From NCBI GenBank assembly GCA_037074705.1, contig CM073595.1, positions 23,400,501 through 23,464,500 on the forward strand: 64,000 nt of DNA. The letters run 5' to 3'. This DNA comes from Zhengitettix transpicula. Taxonomy: Eukaryota > Arthropoda > Insecta > Orthoptera > Tetrigidae. Below, piece after piece: positions 31,690 through 44,282 of the stretch. Numbering within the stretch: the stretch's first letter is position 1; each line of letters begins with the position of its first letter. Both the position numbers and the translations under genes were made by a program. The notes beneath the pieces are model-generated. The model ran no database searches. It saw only the letters and a list, made by a program, of their open reading frames with translations, and had not been told where the DNA came from.

Positions 31690-31830
31690 CAGTAGCAGAC
31701 CTGTCTATCAATTTTTTTTAAAAAAAACTTGAACCTGATGAAGTCGCAAAATAAGTGACGAAACGTAGTTGAATTGTACTTAAATAAATTGTTTTTCCTC
31801 ACTTTGGCTGATGTTTATTTATTTTATTCT
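31690..31830 (+). ncRNA. Hammerhead-ribozyme-like motif A3 and its repeat
   Basis: The core at 31735-31767 reads CTGATGA, extra A, stem GTCGC/GTGAC (one G-U pair) around AAAATAA, GAAA, ACGT, A. ACTTGAAC before it pairs with GTTGAATT after it, with two mismatches. The upstream CTATCAATTTTTTTTAAAAA and downstream GGCTGATGTTTATTTATT match the flanks of A1, so this is a third copy of the same repeat. Confidence 0.55.
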
Positions 31831-31849
31831 GAATAGTCAGAATATATAT

Positions 31850-34310
31850 TTATATATATCATTATAAAATTAAATTATTCAACACTATTACAGTAAATAC
31901 ACTCTTAATGGTTACAAAGAGGTTAATAACTTTAAAAATAGAGGAACAAGCTCCTTGTAGTAGACGAAATTTTCTTTTGTCATCAAAATAAGCCTTAAAT
32001 TTTTAGACGGGAAATGTTTATTCAATAATTTCTCAAGGAAAACACTCTGAGATCAATGAGTTATACAACGGCCAAGGAACTTGTGTTCTGTTTCGGTGGT
32101 GAACAAATTAATAAGTATACAGTCTCATGTATTATGCGTAATACTTTAATTCTACTCTACTACTTGAAGTTTGACGAAAATCATATCGCAACGATTCTAA
32201 TGAAGTACAAGTATTGGACACTTTTTCGGAACAGTATATTAAGTGAAACAATTTTCAAGAATAATCGAAAGCTGCGATGATTTCGTCTGTGTAGTAGGTA
32301 GTATATGAAGATATGAAGTTCACGCATCGACGGAGACGCCATGACGTCACGTCTACCTGTGGGGGATCGATACAGCGCCGTCTGGAGTGAAGCTACAACC
32401 CACAATCTACAATACTCACTTCAAAGAAAGGCTGCAAGCAGACGGTCCTACATCCTGTCCTTTATTGTGGCAATATTATCATTGCTATTAGCCAACACTT
32501 AATTTCTTTCTCTGTTGCCCTGCTGTGGTTGCCACGTTGCGTACTTTCTGTGGCAGTGTTTACTCATCCATAATGCCACAACACGCACCCCTCGGGTTTG
32601 AATGCTAAGATTTGTGGACGGGCTACTGTTCAAAACATTCCGTAGTTAACCCGTCTAGTAATTTTGAAAACCATTTACATTTCAAAAGATTAGCAGACGT
32701 TTTTGTTTGTGGTCACTAGTCTCGGTCCAATCTCCCAATATCCGAGAGATCTCTAAAATAGAAATTGACCTGAATGACTCCTGTTGGTTCCTTCCACTTT
32801 TTCCAACCTCCATAGAACGAATGTTTATATTATACTCCAAATGGTTTCTATCTGCAGCCAATATGTGAAAAAAATTAATACATTTCTCCGAAATTATTTA
32901 TTAATTTTGACTTTGGTCGGAGCATTTGGCAATTTTCCATAGTAGACAATATATAAAACATGTACATTGAAGACACTTTCAATCTATACAATAAGATAAT
33001 CAAAATATTTGACAAGCTTTTAAAATATTTTATTCTAAAATCAAATAACAGTTACATACGCGCTTCAAGTTGATCTAAGATTGGTTCCTTCATATTTAAA
33101 TATATAAAATGAGGAGTTTTAATAATTTTATAATTAATAAATTTTTCAAAAATTTGACAATGTTCCTACATATAATTGAAAAATAAATAAAGTCTGAATT
33201 AATTCTGGGCTCCGGATACGTTTCATAACGTTTTACAGGATTATCATAAAACAGGAACACATTAATCTGGATAAAACAGACGGAAACACTATTAAAATAT
33301 AAATTATCTGATAATGTAATATAATAAATTTAATACATGAGCACTTTTAAGGTTGGGGTGTTATGTAAAAATAACGCAAAAACAACCCAGACTTAAGTCA
33401 TATCCAGGGTTATGGACGACGTTGAATTTAATTATGACATCCCGGGCACCCAGATAGTAGACTATAAATATGAAGGATCAATTAATTGTACCAAGTGGGG
33501 GTATGCATATAATATATATATTTATTGGTCATTAGTGATAGTAGATGAAAATATTTTAAAGTGTTGTCAAATAATTCGATTATATTAATGTATGAAGTGA
33601 AAATGTCTTTAATGTATATGTTTCATAATATAGACTACTATGGTTATTTGCTGAAGCCTCAAATGAGATTCGGGATTAAAAAATAGTTTAGGTGAAATTA
33701 ATTAAAATATTTTTTTTATATATAAGCGACCATTTGAGGTATGATATAAACATAATATATTACATATCAGTCATAATAATTTGAAAATATTTTGAAGAAA
33801 AAATTAATTAATTTGGAAGTATAAATTACTGAACTATTAGAAAAATTTAGGAAAGCTACTTACGCTTTGAAAATAGCAACAAACATTTTGGACATCAGAT
33901 AACGCAGCATGCGTACTTTTGAGAAGTCTAAAACTATATTTTGGAGTGGGTCACGAAAACGAAAAATTTGCTTTACACAAAAGCAAGTTATTATAAATAT
34001 GTGTACAATTAAAACAAGAACAAATTTTAGGCTTTCTGAATTTATATAGTATGCACATATTTTCAATGACGACCCTTGAGAGCAGATGTGATTCACGCGG
34101 AGAGAGAAGAAAAACTTAGGAATACTATTTGGACTTGCAATCTATACGTGATATGACTCGTGAATATTTGAGTCGCCAGAAGTGTACGCATGTTTTCAAT
34201 AAATAATGTTATTGATTCGTACCTTCCTTCATTTTTTAAAGGATATTTTCTTACGTATAGAAAACAGGGTGTACAAACGGTCTTGTGGGTTACAGTGAAA
34301 GGATTTCTGG
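31850..34310. other. Spacer without recognised gene
   Basis: AT-rich with a GC-richer stretch near 32280-32620. Open frames here are short, lack splice context and resemble nothing known. Confidence 0.5.
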
Positions 34311-34313
34311 CGT

Positions 34314-34317
<4 letters not shown>

Positions 34318-34360
<43 letters not shown>
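34318..34360. repeat. (TA)n microsatellite
   Basis: Pure TA array of about 43 bp. Confidence 0.95.
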
Positions 34361-34362
<2 letters not shown>

Positions 34363-34549
34363 AGAGATCAACAATTTGTAATGTACGTTTTATTTGAATT
34401 TTCCTTTAATATTATTGTCGGCGTAATTATTGAGGCCAGAGCATTTTTTGGCCCAATAATGCAGAGACTGAAAAGGTTTCTACGCGATTATTGACGGAAA
34501 AGCGTGAGTAATATAAACAGAGATTTGGCGGAAACATAGAGTGTGTTGT

Positions 34550-34720
34550 GGGAGTCTGACGCGTGTGTTTTTGGAGCCTGACCAGGGTGGTCATGGCGAG
34601 TCTGAGTGTTTTGGAAGCTTGACCAGTGCGTTTTGGCAGCTCAAATGATAAATTTGTTGAAGGAGTCTGTTTTGAGAGGCTGACCAATGTTGGTCATGGA
34701 GTACGAGTCTGGTTTATAGT
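34550..34720. repeat. Degenerate ~45-bp tandem repeat, G/T-rich
   Basis: GAGTCTGA, GTTTTGGAAGCTTGACCAG and related GCCTGACCAGGGTGGTCATG segments recur three to four times with small changes. Confidence 0.6.
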
Positions 34721-36790
34721 GAAAACGATAATGTTTTGAAACTTTTCTTGGGACTTTAACCAATCTAAAAAAAAATAGGACGACCTAAAGTTTGTGAACA
34801 GTTGTTAGAGAGGCGCCAGAATTATGTGGTGCAACGATATAGTAATCACTGTTATGGCCTGTTAGGTAAATATTTTGTTTAAAATAAAATAACTGTGGAG
34901 TGCACAATACGGTACCAGTGCAGGGATAAATAAAATGGTACGTAAACTTCTATGTAAATATAATTTACCGTCAGATTTCTCTAGTTTTTTGGTAGATTCT
35001 TTTAAACTATTTGGTATTGTAAAATTTAATTTGTATTTCCTTTGTAACTCTTTTGGTGCAAATCACTATCTTTATTAGAGGTTATAAGTATCATTAAAGC
35101 TGTGGCATTTTTTAAAAAATAAATATGTACTAAAATTAAAGTAAATAGAAATTGTAATAAATAATTTTTCTTTGTTATCTTTAAAAAAAATTTGTTTCGT
35201 GGAAAAATCCTACAAATTATCTTTTCCTTTCATTAAATCATTTGGCTGCAATGTGGTGGCATTTTTATTATTAAATGTTCTTGAATATTACAATATATAT
35301 AAGGTAATTATCCACATAGAAGAGGTAAACCTCAAAACGTATAAAATAAAGGGTGTTCATAAATCCTCATCCATTCATTGTAAAGGGATTTTATGGACAC
35401 ACTGGAAAACTTGTAATACCGCTCAGTTAGTGCACAATTGTTTTCCATTAAATGGAAAATATCCGACATCATTCGTCAAAGGTATAACATTAATGGTCAA
35501 AGAAGTTCGAATAAAAGTTTAATAAAAAAGTATCAAATTTTTCATACGAATTTCTTAGGCAAACACGACGTTTCATCCTTACAAGTATTAATTAATTATA
35601 AGACCTTTAATATATAAAATTTATATTAAATTATGTATATTTCATTCGTGAATTTTCAAGCAGTAATTTTACATAATAATATGCAAGTTTTACAGTTTGA
35701 AAGTTTCCTAATTAATTAACACATGTGAAGGTCCTAATTTTCACGTTGCGTATGCCCATGAAGAATTTGTAATATCTTCGTTAAACTTTGTATTCTGAAT
35801 TTTTTTTCCATTAATATTTATATCCGTTGTTTTTTCCTTTAAATATATAAAATATTTAAGACTACGCACGTGAGTACACAGATACAGTGTTGAGTAATCT
35901 AAAAGAAAATACGTGACATCAATCCGACCATAAGTAACGTCGCCGATACTAAAAGTAAACTTGCGTTAGTACAGTGTAATTTATAAAATTTGTGAAGCCC
36001 AATATAGCGTTGAATAGCACGAACACTACACTTGCTAATTAGAAAGGATGAACGTCGTCTTAATCTTTACGAGACAAGTGTTCAGAATTAAACTGTATAA
36101 TTTTAAACCAGAATATATAATAAAGTATGTACTATTATTAAAAATTTAAGAGCGAAACTCTTTTACTACCCTTATGGAGTTTATTTATCCCTTGGAAACT
36201 AATTAGAGAAAATTTACAGCAAATGAACTGAAAAATTGTTAAATCATTTTTCAATGTAGAATAAACCGTATTTTACGAGTGACGACGAGTAGATTCACTG
36301 CCACGAGCAATCGTCACGATTATCATCCTTGAAGTGCTCTATTTCAGTTTCGTAATGAGTGTAATTTAATGCTATGATTCAAGTGCATAGATCGAAATTG
36401 TGTTAAATGAATATTAGATATTTTCAGATTCGCTATTTTGACTTGAAATATAATTATAACTTTAAGAGAGTGAGGACTTTCCTGATGTAAATTATGACTG
36501 AAGCATTCTCGGGTTTACAACACGGTAAAATATTTATAAATACATATTTATAATTAAAATATTCAACACTGATTCAGCACTATTACTATTAGTTGTAATT
36601 AAAATTTTATCAATACATAAAGTCTTATTGTAGAGACACTTTATGGACATCTTGTATTTTTTACGTATTGAGAATGCTTTATTCGTAATTAAATTTTGTT
36701 TTATTAACTTTGCGGGGCCATCGTATTTACTATTAAATTAGTAAGGATGTGATATTTCCCGAATAATTAAAATAATTTATATGAAATGGA
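34721..36790. other. AT-rich spacer, nothing recognised
   Basis: Includes an open frame of 116 codons at 35172-35522 without known motifs; judged a chance frame. Confidence 0.5.
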
Positions 36791-36799
36791 AATAATTTT

Positions 36800-36895
36800 A
36801 AGCTCGGCGTCCCCATTCAGGATGGGAGGAAGTTCATCAAATTTTCGGAGGCGCTATCCTCTCTCATCAGGAGAAAGAAGGTGTCAGCTCCGCAA
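36800..36895 (-). ncRNA. Hammerhead-ribozyme-like motif, family B, with exact core
   Basis: On the minus strand, CTGATGA (36870-36864) is followed by GAGAGGATAGCGCCTCC and then GAAAATTTG (36846-36838). GAGAGG/CCTCC pairs as stem II with one bulged A, and AATT is the palindromic stem III. Upstream CTTTCTC and downstream GATGAA can form a partial stem I. The surrounding sequence is a degraded family B repeat lying far from the intron 2 cluster. Confidence 0.5.
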
Positions 36896-37894
36896 ACGAT
36901 CTATAACTTCAAAACAATTAGTATCTTTTACTCACAACTGTTTTCCTATAAGTTCTGATCGTTCCTAACACCCGCGAATGATCAACTTGTACTGCCCTAA
37001 CCATGTTTCTAGAATCTGTAGTTCATCCTGACACTTTTTTGACCCGATCTAAGGTGTTTTAAGACTTCACTTCCTTCTACCGATTATAAATAAATTTTAT
37101 CGGGGAATCAATACAGTTTCGTTTCTCTTCCCTTAGTCATATGCCTCGACAAAGGTTGTCGATTTCATTACCTTTTGCCGAAAACAGTTTACAGAAAATA
37201 TTTTCGAACAATATGCTATGATGAAATTAACATTTGTTGTTTACACAAAATGTTAACAGTTGTAAAAACAGCTGCTAATTTATATTCAGTTCCAGGAATT
37301 TATGCACTATAGCATATATTGAATATCATATGAAATTTCCTTGTTAATATTTATAGTTGCTAGTGTGTATTTACTTGTGGACCTCGAGCGGAATAATTTC
37401 CACAATCACACGTTTATCAGTCCTGTTTTCCCCCCATTTGTTTCGTCCCTTCATTAACACGGGGACACGTTTAATAACGTCCATTACTCAACTCAATAAA
37501 TGACATTAGAGGTGTAATGGAGGTATCAGATAAATGGATCCACAAATATCACCACTTATACTGATCCAGGGCTTTGTGGAGGCGAGTGAGTTTTTCGCAG
37601 GCTGGTAAGTTTGATTCTATTATATGCTGTGTTACCTACATTCACGAAAACGAACAAAGTAGGCACTATGACGATTTAGGGGGGGAAAAAATTACATGAA
37701 AAACACCAGATAATGTTAGCAATTAATTACGTGATGCGAGGCAGTCACGCTGACTCCTACGCCACAGGAGATGTATTATTATTTTTACGTTATTTTGTTA
37801 GCTTAATATTTCGACTAACGTTTTATTGATTCGACTCCAATATCACGTCATTAACAGCCGAGAAATTGGAAATATCGAGTATTGCAAACATGGA

Positions 37895-38180
37895 CAGTCT
37901 TTTATTCCCCAGTGCATGGTTAGAAGAATGGAGACAATCAGTTTCAAAGCCTCCAGTCACTGTTTTTACGAACGCTGGAGAAAGTCAGTGAATCGCGCTA
38001 AGATTCCATTGGGTGCCATCCACTCGTTGGGAAGAGAAAAAATACACACGGGTCGAGTTTGTGTGCGATGGCTTCCCAGAGTGCTCGGACCAGGAACAGC
38101 AGGATGTCACGTGCAGGTTTGTTTGCAGCTGAAGTTGATGTTACAGAGAGATGAAAATTGGATACTCAGAGCAAGCAACA
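37895..38180 (+). pseudogene. Mariner-like transposase relic
   Basis: An open frame at 37826-38215 contains GAIHSLGREKIHTGRVCVRW, LPRVLGP and LMLQRDENWI. This resembles the linker and first catalytic region of mariner transposases (H..L...K+..RWVPH.L, then D-E-x-W). The catalytic DE pattern is not intact. Weak but ordered similarity. Confidence 0.4.
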
Positions 38181-38769
38181 ATCCTCTGGCATCACAACCA
38201 CCAAAGACAACGTGAAGACGTCTGTTGGGAAATGATCACATTATTTTTAGATAGTCAAGGATTGGTTTATCATCTCATAATTTAACCTCGTGTTATCATG
38301 CAGATGATTATCGAAGACCGCTTTTCATTGTAACGTACTGTACGTTGCGCAAAAAAAGTTGTTCAATACGAGTAAAAAGTGATTTAAATACGTTTCACAT
38401 CCACCCCAGCAGAACGGTATTTCATTATTTTCCGTAATATCAAAAAAGTTATTTCGCGTTTCTCATCATCAGAAGCTGCGGAGAGGGCCCGGAAGCATTT
38501 TTAAATAGCCCAGAATAAAAAAATAATGCTTCCCAATATTTCTTTGACAATTGGAAAAATGGTGGAACAAATGTATTATTATAAATGGAAAAAGACCATT
38601 TGAGAGAATATGTAAAAATAAATTATATATTTTTTGCTAGGCTTAAAGGGCGTGGACTGAGTCACGGTTTGTCCAAAAATTATTCTGAAACCCTATAAAT
38701 TAAATTATTCCACAACAGACGAAATGATTTCAAATGTAACTCAACCATATAGGCCATGTAACTGAATTA

Positions 38770-38840
38770 AAGGATCAGTATTGAAAAATTTCGACCAGAC
38801 CGGGAATCAAAGCCGCGGCCCTTGCTTGGCCTTTCATTCA
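38770..38840 (-). mobile_element. tRNA-derived SINE family 2, fragment (inverted)
   Basis: The minus strand reads GGCTTTGATTCCCGGTCTGG then TCGAAATTTTTC, a B-box region nearly identical to that at 39020-39116 but in opposite orientation. The A-box half is missing or diverged. Confidence 0.6.
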
Positions 38841-39019
38841 GTTTCATTGTCTATAAGACTGAGATTTATTTGAAAGCGTTTCTTATGTTCTTGAATTAAT
38901 TAATTGCAGCTTTCATCAATTTACGCGTAATATCCATTCTTCATTGAAGTCCTCAAAATTAGGCCGTGAAGAATTTAATCTAGTAAATTGTAGGTGAGTC
39001 TGCCTCAGGCTTTACAATG

Positions 39020-39116
39020 AATGGGGAAGTCTCGGATAGCTCACATGGGAGAGCAGCCGCGTAACAAGCGGCGGTCCCGGATTCTATTCCCGGTCCGGTC
39101 GAGATTTTTCCATCCA
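39020..39116 (+). mobile_element. tRNA-derived SINE family 2, head
   Basis: CGGATAGCTCACATGGGAGA resembles an A box with D arm, CCGC/GCGG forms an anticodon-like stem, and GGATTCTATTCCCGG resembles a B box. The T stem is weak and the acceptor stem does not close, so this is a SINE head or tRNA pseudogene. Confidence 0.6.
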
Positions 39117-40156
39117 AATTATTTAACTAATTTTTTTTGTTCTTACCGTACTATTTACAGATTTATTTTAATTATACCTGAGGTCGTGGAGTTGTCCGAT
39201 TGTTTATTTATGTTAACCCGAGAAATTTCTTAATTTGAATTGTTAAGAGAGTAAAAATTAGTCCCTCTACCCTAAGATCACGGCAAAAATTCTTGTATGT
39301 TTTCCGGTGAATGTCATCATACTAATAATCCTAGGCATTCATTTAGCATTTCTGATTTGTCACTTTATTTCAGGTTTGAAAGTCAAATCCATCAAGATGG
39401 ACTGTAGACATAATATTTTCCGTATTACACATTAACGATTTATTGTTATAGGAAAATCGGAAAATTATATAATTATCGGACATGAAACGCTAAACATCCA
39501 AAAAATTATATAATTACGTTTCGAGATTAATTTAGGCCTTTATCATATATGTAAACAATTACAACAGAATGCATAGGAAGAAACATTTAAACCGACTGCT
39601 CTAGTAATTATTAATGAACAATGGTAGATATAAATTAAGTCATCAGCATCAAGTTTGACACTAACATAATTAGTATTAGTTTAAATTCGTAATATTTCAG
39701 ATGTGATTCTTTGGTAATAATCAGATTTATTGTCGAAGTTTGAAAGCTTCTTTAGAATGAAACACATTCTTGTAATTGTTTTATCAATTCGTGAAATATC
39801 AATTTAAGTTTGGGGCTTACGTGGGTAATTTTTATTTTCATTTTCAGAGGTTCATTAATTAATCATTTAATTCATTTTAAATTTTATGTTACAAATTTTA
39901 TTTAACATTTTTATAATTATCATTTACAGCAATATCACATTTTCTCAAGGGAGGTTTCGTGAGATTTCTGGAATTAAAGGCATATATTTACACATTTCTG
40001 TGACCATTATTTACGTTGAAAAATCTCATGTGAAACGCGCAGTGATTAATCCTTAAGTCTGCGTCCGATTACAAGTCAACAGCAGTCTCGTAGTCCCGAT
40101 TATATATATGTTGCAACCAAATAGTCGTCCTTTAATATTAAAAGTCAATAAAACTT

Positions 40157-40524
40157 GTTCATGCTAATAATTACATAGCGTCGTGAGCACTTCTAGTAGC
40201 TAGATAATGGAATGCCCTCTTCGAGTCCATTTTATATCCACCCGAGTCCCTCTCCATCTCCACCATTTAACTTCAACAATTATACCCTATAATAATTCAA
40301 GTTAGCGAACCCTAACAATCCAGCCCGCAGGCGACAGTTAACATTTTCTGTCGCAGACCTCAACAATGCGCATTCCCTTTGCGTAAAAAAACAACAAATA
40401 TCCACGGTGGATGAGGAATTCAGTGTTCTTAATTACTTGAGCTAATTTTCTAATAAGGCAGGCACTAAATTAAGGTCGAAACGCATTTATATAAATTTTT
40501 GCGTGTTAAATGTTAGTCTGATAC
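40157..40524. repeat. ~0.36-kb direct repeat, copy 1
   Basis: Matches 45711-46055 in the same orientation: GAGCACTTCTAGTAGC, GCCCTCTTCGAGTCCATTTT, GCAGGCGACAGTTAACATTT and TTAAGGTCGAAACGCATTTA occur in order. Similarity is high with a few small indels. It lies about 1.5 kb left of PLE 2. Confidence 0.9.
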
Positions 40525-42040
40525 TATAGATTGTCAATTTAAAGGCTTTAATTTTTATAGAATAAAATATTTTTATATAATAATACTTCTTTAATGTGCA
40601 GTTGTATTTAATTTCCATCCTTTATAGATCTCGATTTAACAAAACTAACTTTTAATTATTGTCAAATTTTGATTTTCTGCGAGGTCTACGAGACTTTCCA
40701 AGACACGTGAGTCCTCGAGCTGTGATGAATCTTCTAAATCGTTTTTCAATGTTCAAGTATGAGTGTACGATTTTCTGTTTATGTAGGATGCATAAAAACA
40801 CGGGTGAAAATGTAATTAAAATTTGTGGTAATGTAACGGACTTTTAATGTTAGGTCGGTCCGATGCTGCATGCCAGTTAGCTCATGCATTTGATTCTGAA
40901 TGCAGAATAGTAAAGAGACGATGGCGTTCGATGCGGCAAAATATGCAAACCAAAGGTAGCAAATTATGCAGTCAATGAGTTGGATTTACTGCTTGAAACT
41001 TTATTGTAATAGGTCGTGCAGAAGGAAGATAAAACTCCAAGGTTCTGCTATTTCTGCTACTGTTGAAGGCAAGCTTCTTTACGACGAAATTTTATGAAGT
41101 AGTTAGGAACTTTTCGCACATTTGATGGTAGTTTCTGTCTGCATTCATCTAGGTTATGTTTCTACTCGAATAGTAGCTACGAACAGTTAGACTAATATGG
41201 AGAGAATTCGTATACGAAACAAGACGTCCTTTCATTATCTCAATTCCTGATTAAACTTCAGATTCAAGTTTGAAGTGTCTTCTTCTCTGTTACTGAGAGC
41301 ATGCAAATACTTCTAATGAATTCACCAGGTCTTAAGCTTTAAGTTAGCATAATCGATTTATAGTCTACGAAACGATGTGCAATGGAATTTTGCTTTGAGG
41401 TGAATTAAACAGTTGTGCAAGTCTAAACACAAGTACTAATATTAAGATGAGATCTTTAACTTAATTTTTTTTGAATATCCATACAAATATTGCAGATTTC
41501 TTAGAATTGAGTGACTTCAGTTTATCTTTAAGTTTTATGCATCCTTGGATCCAAAACTGACGTCTTTAAATTTTTTTGCCAGTGTCTGTCACGTTGACTT
41601 TGTTTTTCTATTTTAAGAAGAAATCGGTCTGACCGATTTCGATGAAACTTGATTTCATTGTTCCACATAGCACAAAGGATGTTATATCTGAAACTGCCAC
41701 TTGCCCGACCCTAAAAAATTTCCCGTTCATTTATAATGTTTTAAAAGTATCCACTTCCCGCTCAACCTCTACGGCTGCTAACGGCGTCTCACCCAAACTT
41801 TGTTTTGGATCGTAAGCAAAGTGTGTACAAAGTTTGTTTTCAATCTTTAACAATATATTCGGAAATTTGTGTCACCCCCTTCCACACCTTAACCGTTCCT
41901 GAATTTAAACTGAGCGATTTCCATAACCGCGGATTTGACACCAATCTCGGTCGTTTTCCCATTTTTGTGTGTCCTCTTCCACCCTCACCACTAGGTTACT
42001 TCCCTTCTCATGTCGTTAGGGGTTGAAACAATAAAAAAAA
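40525..42040. other. Spacer between direct repeat copy 1 and PLE 2
   Basis: No clear element recognised. The 41.7-42.0 kb part is GC-richer and may be the diverged 5' part of PLE 2. Confidence 0.45.
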
Positions 42041-43660
42041 TACCGGAAAAAGATGTTGCATCTGCTTAATGATCCTAGTTGTCGGTTGATAACTCGCGAT
42101 CCGACATCGGCATTGGTCAGAAAGACGGCAACAATTTTGAAGGCGTCAGGCCTTCCTTCTGAAATTATCATAAGGCTTAGACTAGTAGCCCCCAGCACCT
42201 CCGAGGATCTATGGACTGACGAAAATTCATAAAAATGGCATTCCTTTGAGGCCGATTGTCAGCTCCATTGGTTCGGTAACACACAACCTTGCCAAGAATT
42301 TGACCAAGAGACTAGGTCCATTTGTTGGAAAATGTGAACATCACATCAAAAACTCAGCACATTTCATTGAGCTGCTACAACACATCAAATTAGATGCTGA
42401 CGACCTTCTTGTTAGCTTTGATGTAGTTTCATTGTTCACGCGTGTACCTATTGAGGATGCACTAAAACTTCTGGATATGCATTTTTCCCCGAGAATAACA
42501 TGTATTGACATGTATTGACGACCACATACTTCCAGTATTGTGGAAAATTCTATGAACAGGTTTCGATGGAGTAGCTATGGGGTCACCTGTTTCCCCGGCG
42601 ATTGTCAATTATTACATGGAACACTTTGAAGATAAGGCTCTGGATAGTGCACCATTACGTCCGAAACATTTCTTTAGATATGATGATGACACTTTTGTCG
42701 TATGGCCGCATGGAGCGGAGAAACTGCAGATGTTTCTTGAACACCTCAACAGTCTGAATTCTAACATCAAATTTACAATGGAGGTGGAGAAGAATGGGTG
42801 CCTTCCCTTCCTAGATGTTCTAATCCGGAGGAAACAAGATGGTGGACTTGGCCATTCCGTTTATCGGAAAGCCACACATACAGATCGGTATTTGCATGCC
42901 AGCAGCTTCCACCATCCGTCACAGAAGAGTGGAGTTCTCTCAACCTTGGTCCATAGGGCCAGGATGGTATCAGAGACAATCTAGCTGGTGAATTAGAACA
43001 TCTTAAAACCGTTTTCCGCCAGAACGGATACAATCCCGGCCAGATAACGAGGGCAGTAGAAAACAGTAGAAGAAAAGGAAATTGCAGTCAACCATGCTTA
43101 CATTCCTTTCTCCGGCAACATCAGCAACCGAATAGGACGCCTACTGGCCAATCATAACATTGACACGGTCTTCTATCCACAAAAGAAAATTAAAGAAATG
43201 CTTTGCTCGGTTAAAGACCGTATAGGACTTCGTACACCTGGGGTCTACAGCATACCGTGTGAATGTGGCGAGAAGTACATCGGCCAAACTATTCGCAAGG
43301 TAATGGACAGATGCATAGAACAACAAAGGCATCTCAAACTCAAACAGCCAAATAAGTCAGCGGTGGCAGAGCTTGCCATAGAAACCGGCCATGACATAAA
43401 GTTCAATGAAACCAAAATCTTGGATCGTGTCAATGGTTTCTGGAGCAGCATCATCAAAGAGGCCATAAATATTAGGACACAAGACAACCTGCTAAACCAG
43501 GACACCGGGTTTCAATTGAGCAAGACTTGGGACCCAGCTATAATATTGTTAAGACGAAGGGTCCGGAGCTCTCTTGTTGGCGGGGCTGCTGGGGGTAATG
43601 TACCTCGGCGAGTGGCCGGACTTTTGACTGATGCTGACATGGCGGAGGCGGACTGTTGAC
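42040..43660 (+). mobile_element. Penelope-like element 2, RT plus GIY-YIG, broken
   Basis: In order, frames read IT-RDPTSALVRK, PPRIYGLTKIHKNGIPLRPI (after a frame change), DDLLVSFDVVSLFTRVPIED, MGSPVSPAIVNYYMEHFE, FFRYDDDTFVVWP (the catalytic box, with YDDD where PLEs usually have Y-x-D-D), GCLPFLDVLI, RTPGVYSIPCECGEKYIGQT and DNLLNQDTGFQLS. This is a nearly full PLE reverse transcriptase followed by a GIY-YIG endonuclease with the C-E-C-G variant. At least three frame breaks or stops (about 42180, 42518-42570, 42984-43190) make it a pseudogene. The 3' end probably extends to the motif at 44283-44336. Confidence 0.92.
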
Positions 43661-43734
43661 TGAGCGCTGATTGGCTCTCACAGCGTGATGATTCAGTGGA
43701 GGATATATATGACATGAAATGGAATGGTTCCGGC

Positions 43735-44272
43735 CATATTGGAGACATGAGAGAGTTCTTTTGAAAGATACCCCATGCCCAGAGAGCTCTGTCGGAGGCT
43801 ACCTTTGGGGATGCCTTCACATCTCTCTGTTTTTTTTTAACTAAAGTTCCCACATGCCGAGGCACCTCGGCCTGTTTTGAGAGGTGTATGTTCCGGGGTC
43901 GCAGACTTTGGACATACGGTAAGAGTTGTCCGCTATTCCTATTGGAATAGTCGGCCAGCTGCCTCCTAAACCGGTCAAGGCATGGCGAGGGGAAAGCTGC
44001 GACCTCACAGCTAACCCCTCTCCCGCCATCGGATGGGCGTGGAACAAGTACCAAATGCCCGACCTACCTGATGGAGGTTTTCTAGGGTTTTCCCTGCATC
44101 ACATTTAGGCGAATTGCTGGGTAGGAGCCTTAAACTATAGCCCGGGGGCCATAGTTAACCCTTGGCTGCCTTCCTCGACCCTACCTCATACCCCCTTTCA
44201 AATCCGTTCCTATGCTATTAAAGGGGAGTTTCCACAACGTGGATTACCCTCTGTAGCCTGTTACCCGAAAAA
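43735..44272 (+). mobile_element. GC-rich retroposon, copy 2, with target-site duplication
   Basis: A ~538-bp insert between two copies of AATGGTTCCGGC (43723-43734 and 44273-44284), ending in a short A-run: the hallmarks of retroposition. Its last ~0.38 kb matches 30838-31225, and the first ~0.15 kb is not seen there. It sits in the 3' non-coding part of PLE 2. Antisense open frames of up to 180 codons cross it but resemble nothing. No clear Pol III boxes were found, so the founder gene is unknown. Confidence 0.85.
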
Positions 44273-44282
44273 AATGGTTCCG

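Noticed and set aside
35172..35522. 116-codon open frame as a gene
   Set aside because: AT-rich, no recognisable domain, no splice or regulatory context; chance frame.
43512..44054. 180-codon minus-strand open frame
   Set aside because: It runs antisense across the end of PLE 2 and the GC-rich retroposon; no known motif, and the retroposon boundary falls inside it.
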